Positions 26,296 through 36,272 of a stretch of DNA of 64,000 bases are shown piece by piece. Under the pieces are notes generated by a model, which was given only the letters and a program-made list of their open reading frames with translations, did not search any database and was not told where the DNA came from. The stretch comes from Blastococcus haudaquaticus (GTDB taxonomy: Bacteria; Actinomycetota; Actinomycetes; Mycobacteriales; Geodermatophilaceae): assembly GCF_900230285.1 (NCBI RefSeq), contig NZ_OCNK01000001.1:620001-684000 (forward strand), written 5' to 3'. Position 1 is the stretch's first letter. Every line of letters starts with the position of its first letter. A program made the position numbers and the translations under genes.

Positions 26296-27255
26296 TCAGC
26301 TGACGCCGGCGTAGCTGTGCAGGCCGGTGGACACCATGTTCACGAAGGTCAGGTTGAAGATCATCACGCCGAGACCGACGACGTTCACCCACGCCGCGGG
26401 CCGCCCCCGCCAGCCGGCCGTCGTCCGGGCGTGCAGGTAGGCGGCGTAGACGACCCAGGCGATGAACGCCCACGTCTCCTTGGGGTCCCAGCCCCAGAAC
26501 CGCCCCCACGCCGCCTCGGCCCAGATGGCGCCGGCGATGACGGTGAAGGTCCAGATCGGGAAGCCGAAGACGGCCGTGCGGTGGGCCACGCGGTCCAGCA
26601 CCGCCGCCCCGGGGAGCCGGGACAGCAGGCCGCCCGGCTCCTCACCGGCCGCGACCCGCTCCTCGTACCGGACCCTCACCAGGTAGAGCACGCTGGCGAT
26701 GCCGCTGACGAAGAAGATGCCGAAGCCGATGATGGCCGTGCTCACGTGGATGGCCAGCCAGTACGAGCGGAGCGCCGCGACGAGCGGCCCGGCCTCGGCG
26801 TAGAGGAACAGCCCGATCAGCACCATCGCCAGCACGACGGGGGCGAGCACGAACAGCCCGATGTGGCGGAGTCCCGGGGTGCGGACCGCGAAGACGAGGT
26901 AGGCCACGACGGCGACGAGGACCGTGGCGGTCGAGAACTCGTACATGTTGCCCCAGGGCAACCGGTCGGTCGCCAGGCCGCGGGTGATCAGCACCGCGCC
27001 GTGGGCCAGCGCGCCCAGGGCCGTCAGCCCCAGGGCGATGACGCCCCAGCGGCGCCCGCGGCCGTCCTCGCCCGCTCCTGTCGTGGCCTCGGGGGAAGCA
27101 GCGGGCGGCCCGCCCGCGCCGACCAGCTCCCGCGTCCGCGTCGTCCGCCGACCGAAGGCGAGCTGGGCGCAGAAGGCGACCATCGCCAGGGAGTACAGCG
27201 CGATGCTGATCGAGAAGAGGTTGTCCGAGAGCGAGGCCAGCTGGTCAGGTGTCAC
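26296..27255 (-). CDS. ccsB: Cytochrome c biogenesis protein CcsB (CcsA-type haem handling)
   Basis: System II cytochrome c maturation membrane protein that presents haem on the outer face with ResB. The tryptophan-rich WWD-type segment WGRFWGWDPKETWAFIAW near residue 265 is intact, as are WGNMYEFS and the His-bearing helix AIHVSTAIIGFG. About eight helices. I chose the GTG (VTPDQLASL) because GGAGG lies nine bases upstream; an in-frame start nine codons earlier is possible. It overlaps the resB end by 11 bases. It is the M. tuberculosis CcsA (Rv0529) counterpart. Confidence 0.9.
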   Translation of the reverse strand: MTPDQLASLSDNLFSISIALYSLAMVAFCAQLAFGRRTTRTRELVGAGGPPAASPEATTGAGEDGRGRRWGVIALGLTALGALAHGAVLITRGLATDRLPWGNMYEFSTATVLVAVVAYLVFAVRTPGLRHIGLFVLAPVVLAMVLIGLFLYAEAGPLVAALRSYWLAIHVSTAIIGFGIFFVSGIASVLYLVRVRYEERVAAGEEPGGLLSRLPGAAVLDRVAHRTAVFGFPIWTFTVIAGAIWAEAAWGRFWGWDPKETWAFIAWVVYAAYLHARTTAGWRGRPAAWVNVVGLGVMIFNLTFVNMVSTGLHSYAGVS

Positions 27256-28834
27256 GCGGGTGGTCCTCCGGTTCGGGTGCACGGGTGCCGAGCGCGGCGC
27301 CCAGGTCGTCGGTCAGTGCTGCGAACCGCGGCGCGCTCTCACCGCTGCCCCGGGTGAGCGAGGCCAGCGTCAGGACGGTACCGCCGTCGCGGGCACCGGC
27401 GACGGCCCGGGCGAAGACCCGCTCCCGGCGCAGCAGCAGCATCCCGAGCAGCCCGGTGAGCATCGCGATCGAGGAGGCCAGCACCCACACCTGCCCGGGG
27501 TCGTGGGAGAACTGGAAGGCGGCGAACTGGCGGTAGCCGGTGAAGGCGATCGTGGTGCCGTCGGGCAGCGTCATCGACTCGCCCACCGAGAGGTTGGCCG
27601 CGCCGACCTCGGTGAGGCTGCCCCGGTCGATCTGGCGGCTGTCCAGGGAGTAGACCGACTGCGGGATGCCGGAGTCCAGCCCCAGGTAGCCCTGGAACGC
27701 CTGGATCGCCACCTGCGGGGCCAGCGGACGTGGGTCCACCGACGTCAGGATCCCGCCCTGGATCAGCCCGGTCGGGGCGAAGAACCCGCGCACCGCGAGC
27801 TGGTCCTCGCCGTCCCCGCCCAGGTCGGGCACCTTGAGCGCGCCCTCGCTGGCCATCGTCGCCTGGTCCACCGGCAGGAACGGGACCGAGACGTCCTCCA
27901 GCGCGGTGCCGTCGGGCCGGGTGACGGTGAACGTGGGGCTGAAGCCGTGGCCCGTCGTGTACACGCGGTCGCCGTCGAGGCGGAGCGGCTCGTTGACCCC
28001 GATGGTCGTCGTCCGGCCCTCCTCGCCCGGTGCGCCGTAGGCGATGTCGGCGGTGAACGAGGCAGCCGTCAGGTTCTCCTCGTACTCCGCACGGAAGTCC
28101 TCGAGGTCGACGCAGAGCGGGCTCAGGTCGCCGCTGTCGACCAGCGGACCCGAGGAGTGCGTGTCGTACTGCTGGAAGGAGTTGCAGAAGCCCTGGCCCT
28201 CGGTGACCAGGATGCTGCCCTCGTAGCCCCAGAGCTTCCCGCCGGCCAGCCCCAGCAGCAGGGCGATCAGCGAGAGGTGGAACAGCAGGTTGCCGGTCTC
28301 CTTGAGGTAGCCCTTCTCCGCCGAGAGCTCCCCCTCCCGGCGGACGACGCGGAAGCGGCGCACCCGCAGCTCCTCCTCGACCACGTCGAGGGCCTCGGGA
28401 CCGGTCAGCTGCGTGCTCAGCGTTCCCGAGTCGGGCAGCCGCAGCAGGTTGCGTGGTGCCGGTGGCGGAGCCGCGCGCATGGCACGGAAGTGCTCGAGTC
28501 CCCGGGGCAGCACGCAGCCGATCAGCGAGACGAACAGCAGCAGGTAGACCGCGGCGAACCACGGCGAGCTGAAGACGTCGAAGAGGAACAGCCGGTCCAG
28601 CCACGGCGCGAGGGTCGGGTGGTCGGTGAAGTACTGGCGGACGTTGTTCTGGGACAGCGAACGCTGCGGCAGGAGGGACCCCGGGACGGCGGCGAGCGCC
28701 AGCAGGAACAGCAGCACGATGGCAGTGCGCATGGCCGTCAGCCGCCGCCACCAGCGCAGCAGCAGCCCGGTCGCCCGCCGCGGAGCCGAGGGGACCGGCG
28801 CCGCCGGCGGCCGCGGTGGGGCGATGGTGCTCAC
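27245..28834 (-). CDS. resB: ResB-like cytochrome c biogenesis protein
   Basis: System II partner of CcsB; a membrane protein with a large extracytoplasmic domain that together deliver haem to apocytochrome c. 529 residues: three N-terminal helices (TAIVLLFLLALAAVPGSLL, PWFAAVYLLLFVSLIGCVL, NLLFHLSLIALLLGLAGG), a periplasm-side domain from ~210 to ~460, then a last helix (VWVLASSIAMLTGLLGMLLL). The GTG start (VSTIAPPRPP) overlaps the ccdA stop by GTGA. Confidence 0.92.
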   Translation of the reverse strand: MSTIAPPRPPAAPVPSAPRRATGLLLRWWRRLTAMRTAIVLLFLLALAAVPGSLLPQRSLSQNNVRQYFTDHPTLAPWLDRLFLFDVFSSPWFAAVYLLLFVSLIGCVLPRGLEHFRAMRAAPPPAPRNLLRLPDSGTLSTQLTGPEALDVVEEELRVRRFRVVRREGELSAEKGYLKETGNLLFHLSLIALLLGLAGGKLWGYEGSILVTEGQGFCNSFQQYDTHSSGPLVDSGDLSPLCVDLEDFRAEYEENLTAASFTADIAYGAPGEEGRTTTIGVNEPLRLDGDRVYTTGHGFSPTFTVTRPDGTALEDVSVPFLPVDQATMASEGALKVPDLGGDGEDQLAVRGFFAPTGLIQGGILTSVDPRPLAPQVAIQAFQGYLGLDSGIPQSVYSLDSRQIDRGSLTEVGAANLSVGESMTLPDGTTIAFTGYRQFAAFQFSHDPGQVWVLASSIAMLTGLLGMLLLRRERVFARAVAGARDGGTVLTLASLTRGSGESAPRFAALTDDLGAALGTRAPEPEDHPRDT

Positions 28835-29652
28835 AGCGCCGACTCCCCGAACCCGGTCGTGGCCAGCCAGGAGCGCAGCCACTGCATCATCTCGGTCCAC
28901 GCGCCGGTGAGCAGCAGCAGGCCGACCAGCACCAGCACCGCGCCGCCGAACCGGGTCACCGAGCGGGCATGCCGCCGGAGGAACGAGGTGGCACCGATCG
29001 CCCACCGCGCGCCGAGGGCGACGAGCACGAAGGGGACGCCGAGCCCGATGCAGTACGCGACGCTGAGGATCGCCCCCCGGGTGGCCGTGGCCTCGGAGAA
29101 GGCGAGCGAGTAGACCGCCGACAGCGTCGGCCCGAGGCACGGGGTCCAGCCGAGGCCGAAGACGATTCCGAGCAGGGGCGCCCCTGCCAGACCCGCCACC
29201 GGCCGGGCGGACAACCGCGTGGTGCGCTGGAGCAGCGGCAGCCAGCCCAGGAAGGCCAGGCCGACCACGATGGTGACGACGCCGAACACACGGTTGAGGA
29301 CGTCGGAGTACTGGAGCATCAGCCGGCCCAGCCCCCCGAAGGCGGCCCCGAACGCCACGAAGACCGCGGTGAAGCCGAGGACGAAGAGGAGCGCGCCCAG
29401 CACCATGCGACCGCGCGGGGTGACGTCGGTGCGGACCGCCTGCCCCGTCCGCAGAGCCGTCCCACCGGACCCGGACGGGCGGGCGGCCGCGGAGGCACCC
29501 GTCCCGACCAGCCCGGTGACGTAGGAGAGGTAGCCGGGCACCAGCGGCAGGACGCACGGCGAGGCGAAGCTGATCAGGCCGACCAGCGCGGCGACGGCGG
29601 CCGCCACGAGCAGCGGGCCGTCCGTGACGAGCCCGGCGAAGGTCTCTCCCAC
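28831..29652 (-). CDS. ccdA: Cytochrome c biogenesis thiol-disulfide transporter CcdA
   Basis: Membrane protein that carries reducing power across the membrane to the TlpA-like thioredoxin. The paired cysteines are in FASPCVLPLVPGY and LGWTPCLGPTL. 273 residues, six predicted helices, with a hydrophilic insert (residues ~55-80) after the first helix. The GTG start is two bases past the tlpA stop. Confidence 0.92.
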   Translation of the reverse strand: MGETFAGLVTDGPLLVAAAVAALVGLISFASPCVLPLVPGYLSYVTGLVGTGASAAARPSGSGGTALRTGQAVRTDVTPRGRMVLGALLFVLGFTAVFVAFGAAFGGLGRLMLQYSDVLNRVFGVVTIVVGLAFLGWLPLLQRTTRLSARPVAGLAGAPLLGIVFGLGWTPCLGPTLSAVYSLAFSEATATRGAILSVAYCIGLGVPFVLVALGARWAIGATSFLRRHARSVTRFGGAVLVLVGLLLLTGAWTEMMQWLRSWLATTGFGESAL

Positions 29653-29653
29653 G

Positions 29654-30226
29654 TCAGGCCTCCTCCAGCACCCGGTCGAGCACCCGCCGGAGGTCCTCCT
29701 GGGAGACCTCGCCGGTGTAGACCGCCGCCACGCGCGACTCCCGGTCCAGCACGATGGTGGACGGGATCGCGTTTGCCGGATAGTCCCGGAACGCCAGCGC
29801 GACCTCGCCGCGCGGGTCGTAGAGCGACGGGAACGTGATGCCGAAGCGCTCGACGAAGGCCAGGGCGAACTGCTCGTCGGTCTCCTTCACGTTCAGGCCG
29901 AGGAACTGCACTCCGTCGTCCTCGAGGTCGGCGTGGACCTCCTGGAACTCCGGCGTCTCCACCCGGCAGGGGGCGCACCAGGACCCCCAGAAGTTCAGCA
30001 CGGCGACGTCCCCGGCGAGCTCCGCGGACGAGAAGCTCGCGCCGCCCAGCAGCGTGCCGGCGAACTCGGGCGCGGTCGCGCGCTCCCCGGGCGGGATGAC
30101 CTCGCCCGACGGCGTCGCCTCGACGAACCGGAACTCGCCGCCGTCGTTGACGTCGACGGCGTCGGAGCCGGAGGTGCACCCGGCGAGGACCAGGGCCGCG
30201 AGCACCGCGGGGACCAGTCGTCTCAT
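29654..30226 (-). CDS. TlpA/ResA-like thioredoxin lipoprotein
   Basis: Extracytoplasmic thioredoxin that reduces apocytochrome cysteines before haem attachment. A lipobox (LVLAGC, Cys17) follows a short basic signal. The active site is WCAPC in NFWGSWCAPCRVETPEF near residue 80, and the cis-Pro is in NAIPSTIV. 190 residues. The ATG overlaps the upstream phosphatase stop (ATGA). M. tuberculosis Rv0526 has the same place and type. Confidence 0.92.
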   Translation of the reverse strand: MRRLVPAVLAALVLAGCTSGSDAVDVNDGGEFRFVEATPSGEVIPPGERATAPEFAGTLLGGASFSSAELAGDVAVLNFWGSWCAPCRVETPEFQEVHADLEDDGVQFLGLNVKETDEQFALAFVERFGITFPSLYDPRGEVALAFRDYPANAIPSTIVLDRESRVAAVYTGEVSQEDLRRVLDRVLEEA

Positions 30227-30858
30227 GCGCCGGGCACCGCGTCGGGATCGGTGGCGCCGGCGGGCTCGGCGTAGCCGACGCCGACGACCCGGTCGCCGTC
30301 GTAGGTGAGCGACGTGACGCTGGCCAGCCCGCACTGCCGGCGGCGCGGGTCGTGCAGGTACCGGCGTCCCTCCACGTGCAGCCGCACGGTCCAGATGGGC
30401 AGCTGGTGGCTGACGATGACGGCCTCGTGACCACGGGCGGCGTCCCGGGCGCCCTCGACGGCGGCGAGCATGCGGGCGGCGATCTGCACGTAGGGCTCAC
30501 CCCACGACGGCTCGAACGGGTTGCGCAGCCGCCACCAGTTGCGCGGGGCCCGGAAGACCCCGGCACCGCCGGCGACCTTCATCCCCTCGAAGGCGTTGCC
30601 GGCCTCGATCACCCGCTCGTCGATCTGCACGGGCAGCGACAACATCGACGCGGTCGGGGCGGCCGTCTGCTGCGCCCGCTCGAGGGGGCTGGAGACGAGG
30701 TGGACGACGTCCTTGCCGACGAACCACTCCGCGGCCGCCAGCGCCATCGCCTCGCCCGTCGTGGACAGCCGGTAGCCCGGCAGCCGGCCGTAGAGGACAC
30801 CCTCGGGGTTGAACACCTCGCCGTGGCGGAGGAGGTGGACGACGGTCCTGTCGCTCAT
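30223..30858 (-). CDS. Histidine phosphatase family protein
   Basis: Phosphoglycerate-mutase-like fold, 211 residues. The catalytic LLRHGEV is at residues 9-15, the second His in VSHQLPIW, and Glu in [11 protein letters not shown]. It is the positional match of M. tuberculosis Rv0525, between hemL and the cytochrome genes. The substrate is unknown and true mutase activity unlikely, since gpmA is elsewhere in this window. The ATG overlaps the hemL stop by ATGA. Confidence 0.85.
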   Translation of the reverse strand: MSDRTVVHLLRHGEVFNPEGVLYGRLPGYRLSTTGEAMALAAAEWFVGKDVVHLVSSPLERAQQTAAPTASMLSLPVQIDERVIEAGNAFEGMKVAGGAGVFRAPRNWWRLRNPFEPSWGEPYVQIAARMLAAVEGARDAARGHEAVIVSHQLPIWTVRLHVEGRRYLHDPRRRQCGLASVTSLTYDGDRVVGVGYAEPAGATDPDAVPGA

Positions 30859-32222
30859 GACGACCGCTCGCTGGCGAGCTCACCGCGGTGGTGGTCGCTC
30901 GTTTCCGCGGCGGCGCGGGCGGCGGCGGGCAGCGCCTCGAGCACGCGGTCGAGAGCCTCTCCCCGCAGCGCCGCGTTGACGAACCAGGACTCGAACGCCG
31001 ACGGCGGCAGGTAGACGCCGCGGGCGAGGAGGGCGTGGAAGAAGGCGGTGTACCGGCCGACGTCCTGCGTCTTCGCGTCGTCGAAGTTCCGCACCTGACG
31101 CTCGTCGGGCACGAAGAAGATCGAGAACATCGAGCCGGCCTGCTGCACGCGGTGCGGCACACCGGCGGCGAACAGCGCGGCGCTCGCGGCCCCGCGCAGG
31201 ACGGCGGCGACCTCGTCGCACCGCGCGTAGACCTCGTCGGTGCAGTTCCGGAGCGTGGCCAGCCCGGCGGCGACCGCCACCGGGTTCCCCGACAGCGTGC
31301 CCGCCTGGTAGACCGGCCCGAGCGGAGCCAGCTGGTCCATGAGGTCGGCGCGGCCGCCGAAGGCAGCGGCCGGCAGCCCGCCGCCCATCACCTTGCCGAA
31401 GGTGAACAGGTCGGCGTCGACGGGGTCGAGGCCGTACCAGCCCGACCGCGAGACGCGGAAACCGGTCATCACCTCGTCGAGGATCAGCAGCGCGCCGTGC
31501 GCCGCGGTGATCCGGCGCAGTTCCGCGTTGAAGCCGTCCAGCGGCGGGACGACGCCCATGTTGCCCGCGGCCGCCTCGCTGATGACGCAGGCGATCTCGC
31601 TGCCGCGCTCGGCGAACACGGCCTCGACGGCGGCGACGTCGTTGTAGGGCAGGACGACGGTGTCGGCGGCGGCACCGGTGGTCACGCCGGGGGTGTCCGG
31701 CAGGCCCAGGGTCGCCACCCCCGAGCCGGCGGAGGCGAGCAGCGAGTCGACGTGGCCGTGGTAGTTGCCGGCGAACTTCACGACCAGCGGCCGGCCGGTG
31801 GCCCCGCGGGCCAGCCGGACGGCGGAGAGCACGGCCTCGGTGCCGGAGTTGACCAGCCGGACCTTCTCGACCGGGGCCATCCGGTCGCGGATCTCCTCGG
31901 CGAGGTCGAGCTCGCCCTCGGTCGGTGCGCCGAAGGAGAGTCCCCGCCGGGCCGCCGTCGTCACCGCCTCGACGACGGCGGGGTGCGCGTGCCCCAGGAT
32001 CATCGGCCCCCAGGAGCTGACCAGGTCCACGTAGCGCCGTCCGTCGGCGTCGGTGATCCAGGGACCGGAGCCCTCGACCATGAACCGCGGCGTCCCCCCG
32101 ACGGCACGGAAGGCCCGGACGGGGCTGTTCACGCCACCCGGGATGATCTCCTGCCCCCGGGCGAAGAGGTCGGCCGAGGCCGGGGCCTCGTAGGGATAGG
32201 CGGAGCTGTCCAGCGAGGTCAC
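30855..32222 (-). CDS. hemL: Glutamate-1-semialdehyde 2,1-aminomutase
   Basis: PLP enzyme giving 5-aminolevulinate from glutamate-1-semialdehyde, second step of the C5 route after HemA. The PLP lysine is in [17 protein letters not shown] near residue 270; [29 protein letters not shown] and [12 protein letters not shown] are family blocks. 455 residues. The last ~14 ([14 protein letters not shown]) go beyond the usual end and resemble the short peptide-coding repeats seen at other junctions. The GTG start overlaps the upstream membrane gene by GTGA. Confidence 0.95.
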   Translation of the reverse strand: MTSLDSSAYPYEAPASADLFARGQEIIPGGVNSPVRAFRAVGGTPRFMVEGSGPWITDADGRRYVDLVSSWGPMILGHAHPAVVEAVTTAARRGLSFGAPTEGELDLAEEIRDRMAPVEKVRLVNSGTEAVLSAVRLARGATGRPLVVKFAGNYHGHVDSLLASAGSGVATLGLPDTPGVTTGAAADTVVLPYNDVAAVEAVFAERGSEIACVISEAAAGNMGVVPPLDGFNAELRRITAAHGALLILDEVMTGFRVSRSGWYGLDPVDADLFTFGKVMGGGLPAAAFGGRADLMDQLAPLGPVYQAGTLSGNPVAVAAGLATLRNCTDEVYARCDEVAAVLRGAASAALFAAGVPHRVQQAGSMFSIFFVPDERQVRNFDDAKTQDVGRYTAFFHALLARGVYLPPSAFESWFVNAALRGEALDRVLEALPAAARAAAETSDHHRGELASERSS

Positions 32223-32710
32223 CGGCCCAGTGTCCCCTCTGGACCTGGGTGCCCGCCGGTGGTGTCGGACACGCGGGTCACGAGCGCCTCGTGGAGCGCG
32301 GCGGGGTCGCGGGTGGGGACGAGCACCGTCCGCCCGTCGGTCAGCCGGAGCGGCAGCCCGGTACGCCCCCGGGGCAGCGACCAGCCGCCGCCGAGCACCG
32401 GTGCACCCGCGTCGACGCCGGAGTCCACGGCCCGCAGGTGCTCGGCGTCGATCTGCGCCAGCGGCACCCGCTCCCGCCCGACGGTCAGCGCGGCGTCGTC
32501 CGCCCGCACCGTCCAGACCCGCCGGGCGGAGACGCAGCCCATGGCCACGATGGCCAGCACGACGACCAGCGCCGGCCAGCCGAACCACGGCAGGTCCTGG
32601 CCGGGGAGCAGGAGCTCGAGCACGACGAACACCGTCACCGCGGCGGCCACCATCCAGAACGGCCGCCAGGTGCCCCCGTGCTCCGTGTACTCCCCCTGCG
32701 GCCCGTCCAT
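32219..32710 (-). CDS. Membrane protein with PH-like domain (DUF3093-like)
   Basis: 163 residues: two predicted helices ([16 protein letters not shown] and [16 protein letters not shown]) followed by a soluble beta-rich part with [13 protein letters not shown] and [25 protein letters not shown]. This layout fits the actinobacterial DUF3093 group. M. tuberculosis also has a membrane protein (Rv0513) directly after hemB. Function is unknown; co-translation with hemL by GTGA suggests a link to haem synthesis or membrane association. Confidence 0.6.
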   Translation of the reverse strand: MDGPQGEYTEHGGTWRPFWMVAAAVTVFVVLELLLPGQDLPWFGWPALVVVLAIVAMGCVSARRVWTVRADDAALTVGRERVPLAQIDAEHLRAVDSGVDAGAPVLGGGWSLPRGRTGLPLRLTDGRTVLVPTRDPAALHEALVTRVSDTTGGHPGPEGTLGR

Positions 32711-32717
32711 CGCCGGA

Positions 32718-33725
32718 TCAGGCGCGCGACAGCAGCCGCGCGGCCTCGACCGCCCAGTAGGTCAGGACGGTGCCGGCACCCGCGCGGCGGATGGCGGTCA
32801 GCGTCTCCAGGATCGCCCGCTCGCGGTCGATCCAGCCGTTGGCGGCGGCCGCCTCGACCATCGCGTACTCGCCGCTCACCTGGTAGGCGCTCACCGGCAC
32901 GTGCACCGCGTCGGCGACCCGCGTGATGATGTCCAGGTAGGGCAGCGCGGGCTTCACCATGACGGCGTCGGCACCCTCGGCCAGGTCCTGGGCCACCTCG
33001 CGCAGCGCCTCGTCGGCGTTGGGCGGGTCCATCTGGTAGGTCGAGCGGTCGCCGAACTGCGGCGCGCCCTCGGCCGCCTCGCGGAAGGGTCCGTAGAAGC
33101 CGCTCGCGTACTTGGCGGCATAGGCCAGGATCGGCGTCTCGGAGTAGGCGGCGCCGTCCAGGGCCTTCCGGATCGCCGCGACCTGGCCGTCCATCATCCC
33201 GCTGGGGGCGATGACGTGGGCGCCGGCCTGCGCCTGGGCGATCGCCACGGCCGCGTAGCGGTCGAGCGTCGGGTCGTTGTCGACGACGCCTGCCGGGGTG
33301 ACCACGCCGCAGTGCCCGTGGTCGGTGTACTCGCACAGGCACAGGTCGGCCATGAGGACGGGCTCGTCACCGAGGTCGGCGCGCAGCTGCTGCAGCGCGA
33401 CGTTGACGATCCCGTCGGCCGCATCGGCCTGCGAGCCGACCGGGTCCTTCTCGCCGGGGATGCCGAACAGCATCAGCCCGCCGATGCCGGCCTCGGCCGC
33501 CTCGTGCGCGGCCTTCCGCAGGGAGTCGAGCGTGTGCTGGACGACGCCGGGCATCGAGCCGATCGCGACCGGCTCGTCGATGCCCTGCTTGACGAAGACC
33601 GGCAGCACGAAGTCCGCTGCGGCCAGCCGGGTCTGCGCGGTCAGGCGCCGGAGCGCGGGCGTCGACCGGAGCCGACGCCCGCGGGCGAAGCCTGGGTTTC
33701 CCCCGTCCAGCCCGCCGGAACTCAC
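32718..33725 (-). CDS. hemB: Delta-aminolevulinic acid dehydratase (porphobilinogen synthase)
   Basis: Condenses two ALA to porphobilinogen. The metal-site cysteines are in ADLCLCEYTDHGHCG, indicating the zinc type. The two Schiff-base lysines are in AAKYASGFYGPFR and VMVKPALPYLDII. 335 residues, normal for the family. The GTG start (VSSGGLDGG) overlaps the hemD stop by GTGA. Confidence 0.96.
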   Translation of the reverse strand: MSSGGLDGGNPGFARGRRLRSTPALRRLTAQTRLAAADFVLPVFVKQGIDEPVAIGSMPGVVQHTLDSLRKAAHEAAEAGIGGLMLFGIPGEKDPVGSQADAADGIVNVALQQLRADLGDEPVLMADLCLCEYTDHGHCGVVTPAGVVDNDPTLDRYAAVAIAQAQAGAHVIAPSGMMDGQVAAIRKALDGAAYSETPILAYAAKYASGFYGPFREAAEGAPQFGDRSTYQMDPPNADEALREVAQDLAEGADAVMVKPALPYLDIITRVADAVHVPVSAYQVSGEYAMVEAAAANGWIDRERAILETLTAIRRAGAGTVLTYWAVEAARLLSRA

Positions 33726-35269
33726 TTCTCGGCCCCGTCCTCCGCTGCCTGGCGCAGGGAGTCGGCGTACTCGGCGAGCGCGTCGACCAGCGGGCCCACC
33801 GCCGCGGTCTCCGGCTGCACGTCGACCCGCAGGCCGAACTCCTGGGCGCTGGCGGCCGTGGCCGGGCCGATGACCGCGACGACGGTCTTCGCGTGCGGCT
33901 TGCCCGCGATGCCGACGAGGTTGCGCACGGTGCTCGACGAGGTGAAGCACACGGCGTCGAAGCCGCCGCCCTTGATGGCCTCGCGGACCGAGGCGGCCGG
34001 CGGGGCGGCCCGGACGGTGCGGTAGGCCGTGACGTCGTCGATCTCCCAGCCGCGCTCCTTGAGCCCGGCGGCGAGGGTCTCGGTCGCGATGTCGGCGCGG
34101 GGCAGCAGCACCCGGTCGATCGGGTCGAAGACGTCGTCGTAGGGCGGGAAGTCGGCCAGCAGGCCCTGGCTGGACTGCTCGCCCGCGGGCACCAGCTCCG
34201 GCTGGATGCCGAACGCACGCACGGCCTCGGCGGTCTGCTCGCCGACGCACGCGACCTTGACGCCGGCGAAGGCGCGGGCGTCCAGGCCCAGCTCGGCGAA
34301 CTTCTCGCGGACGGCCTTCACGGCGTTGACCGACGTGAACACGATCCAGCCGTAGCGGCCGGTGACCAGACCCTTGATCGCGCGGTCCATCTGCGCCGGG
34401 CTGCGCGGGGGCTCCACGGCGATGGTCGGCACCTCGACCGGGACGGCGCCGTAGGCGCGCAGCCGGTCGCTCATCTCGCCGGCCTGGTCCTTGGTGCGCG
34501 GCACCAGCACGCGCCAGCCGAACAGCGGCCGGCTCTCCCACCAGGACAGCCGGGCCCGCTTGTCGACGGTGCTGCCGACCGTGGCCACGACCGGGCCGCT
34601 GAACGAGTCCAGTCCGGCGGTCTTCTCCGCGACCGCGGCCAGCTTGGCGACGACGCTCTTCTGCGCCGTGCCCGAGCCGCCGGTGGTGACGACGACGGGG
34701 GTGCTGCCCGACAGGCCGCCCTCGACCAGCCGGGCGGCGGCGTCGGGGAGGTCCTCGGCCGTGCCCTGGAGGACCAGGGTGCCGCCGGTGGAGGAGGTCG
34801 CGGCGGCCAGGGCCGTCACGTCGACGCCGCTGCGCAGGTCGGCGGTGACGGCGGTGCCGCCCATGGCGACACCGGCGTACGCGGGGACGGCGGTCGAGGT
34901 GGCCACACCCGGCACGACGTCGAAGGGCACGGAGGTGCGGCCGACAGCCAGCACCTCCTTGACCACGGCGTCCGCGGTGTAGGGGTCACCGGCGACCAGC
35001 CGGACGACGACCGCGCCCTTCTTGGCGGCCTCGACGGCGGCCTTCGCCACCTCGGCCGGCTCGCCGACGGCCGGGGCCAGCTCCGTGTCCGGCGATGCCT
35101 CCCGGACGGCGTCCTGGACGGCCGGGGAGACGTCCGGGTCGACGAGGACGAGTGCCGCCTCGGCCAGCGCCGCGGTCGCCCGGGCGGTGAGCATGCCGGG
35201 GTCACCCGGGCCTGCTCCGACGAAGACGACCCGGCCGGCGTGGCCTGCGGTCTTGCGGAAGCGCGTCAT
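33722..35269 (-). CDS. hemD: Fused uroporphyrinogen-III C-methyltransferase-like / uroporphyrinogen-III synthase
   Basis: Two domains in 515 residues. Residues ~12-240 have the SUMT/CobA fold (VVFVGAGPGDPGMLTARA). Residues ~255-505 are HemD (LVPRTKDQAGEMSDRLRAYGA, VFTSVNAVKAVREKF, PRADIATETLAAGL, CFTSSSTVRNLVGIAG), which closes the ring with D inversion. The arrangement matches M. tuberculosis HemD (Rv0511). In the first domain the usual RLKGGDPFVFGRGGEE is replaced by RLVAGDPYTADAVV, so methyltransferase activity is doubtful. The ATG has AGGAG seven bases upstream. Confidence 0.92.
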   Translation of the reverse strand: MTRFRKTAGHAGRVVFVGAGPGDPGMLTARATAALAEAALVLVDPDVSPAVQDAVREASPDTELAPAVGEPAEVAKAAVEAAKKGAVVVRLVAGDPYTADAVVKEVLAVGRTSVPFDVVPGVATSTAVPAYAGVAMGGTAVTADLRSGVDVTALAAATSSTGGTLVLQGTAEDLPDAAARLVEGGLSGSTPVVVTTGGSGTAQKSVVAKLAAVAEKTAGLDSFSGPVVATVGSTVDKRARLSWWESRPLFGWRVLVPRTKDQAGEMSDRLRAYGAVPVEVPTIAVEPPRSPAQMDRAIKGLVTGRYGWIVFTSVNAVKAVREKFAELGLDARAFAGVKVACVGEQTAEAVRAFGIQPELVPAGEQSSQGLLADFPPYDDVFDPIDRVLLPRADIATETLAAGLKERGWEIDDVTAYRTVRAAPPAASVREAIKGGGFDAVCFTSSSTVRNLVGIAGKPHAKTVVAVIGPATAASAQEFGLRVDVQPETAAVGPLVDALAEYADSLRQAAEDGAEK

Positions 35270-35330
35270 CGCGTGCTCCTGATCCTGGCCCGACGGGCCT
35301 GTTGTGCGGGGGTCTGAACGGGGAGGCGGG

Positions 35331-36272
35331 TCACGGTGTGACCGCCATGAGCGCCGCGGCGCCCCTGTCGAGCAGTTCCGCGGCGAGAGCGCGGCCGAGG
35401 GCCGAGGCGTCACCGGGTGCACCGCTCACCGAGCCGCGGACGGCGTCGCTGCCGTCGATCGCGGTCACGGACGCGCGGAGGAACAGTTCGGGACCGTGCT
35501 CGCCCTCGGCCACCTCGGCGTAGGCGGCCACGGGGGCGCTGCAGCCGGCCTCGAGTGCGGCGAGGGTGCTGCGCTCGGCCTGCACGCAGGCGCGTGCCGA
35601 GACGTCCTCGAGCCGGCCGACGAGCTCCCGGGTGCGGGCATCGCCGGCGCGGCACTCCACGGCCAGGGCGCCCTGGGCGGGAGCCGGCAGCACCTGCAGC
35701 GGATCGAGGGTCTCGGTGATGGCGTCGAGCCGGCCCAGGCGGGACAGCCCGGCGCGCGCCAGGACGACGGCGTCGAGATCTCCCGGCGCGACGCGGCCCA
35801 TGCGGGTGTCCACGTTGCCGCGGATCGGGACGACGTCCAGCCCGAGCCCGAGGGCCCGGAGCTGAGCCACCCGGCGGGGTGCGCCCGTGCCGATCCTGGC
35901 GCCGGGGGGCAGCTCGCCGAGGGTGAGGCCGTCCCGGGCCACCAGCGCGTCGCGCGGGTCCTCGCGCCGGGGCACCGCCGCGATCGTCAGGCCGGGCTCG
36001 GGTGCGGTCGGCAGGTCCTTGTAGCTGTGCACCGCGAGGTCGACGGTGCCCTCGAGCAGCGCGCGGCGGATCGCGGCCACGAACACCCCGGTGCCGCCCA
36101 GCTGCGCGATGGCCGCCGAGGAGCGGTCGCCCTCGGTGACGATGGGGACCAGCTCGACCGCCGCGCCGGTCGCCGCGGTGATCGCGTCGGCGACCGCCTG
36201 GGACTGGGTGCGTGCCAGCGCGCTGCCCCGGGTGCCCAGGCGCAGCGTCGCGGTGACGGTGGCGGTGGTCAC
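35331..36272 (-). CDS. hemC: Porphobilinogen deaminase (hydroxymethylbilane synthase)
   Basis: Polymerises four porphobilinogen units. Blocks: [30 protein letters not shown] with the catalytic Asp nearby, [23 protein letters not shown], and the cofactor-bearing Cys in [13 protein letters not shown] near residue 245. 313 residues. The GTG start overlaps the hemA stop by GTGA. A 61-base gap to hemD, with hemD's own AGGAG site, is the only clear break in the hem run. Confidence 0.96.
   Translation of the reverse strand: MTTATVTATLRLGTRGSALARTQSQAVADAITAATGAAVELVPIVTEGDRSSAAIAQLGGTGVFVAAIRRALLEGTVDLAVHSYKDLPTAPEPGLTIAAVPRREDPRDALVARDGLTLGELPPGARIGTGAPRRVAQLRALGLGLDVVPIRGNVDTRMGRVAPGDLDAVVLARAGLSRLGRLDAITETLDPLQVLPAPAQGALAVECRAGDARTRELVGRLEDVSARACVQAERSTLAALEAGCSAPVAAYAEVAEGEHGPELFLRASVTAIDGSDAVRGSVSGAPGDASALGRALAAELLDRGAAALMAVTP

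Noticed and set aside
30888-34025. A 1045-codon open frame antisense to hemL and hemB
   Set aside because: Low-complexity, Gly/Arg/Asp-rich translation without domains; the true genes on the minus strand have complete catalytic motifs.
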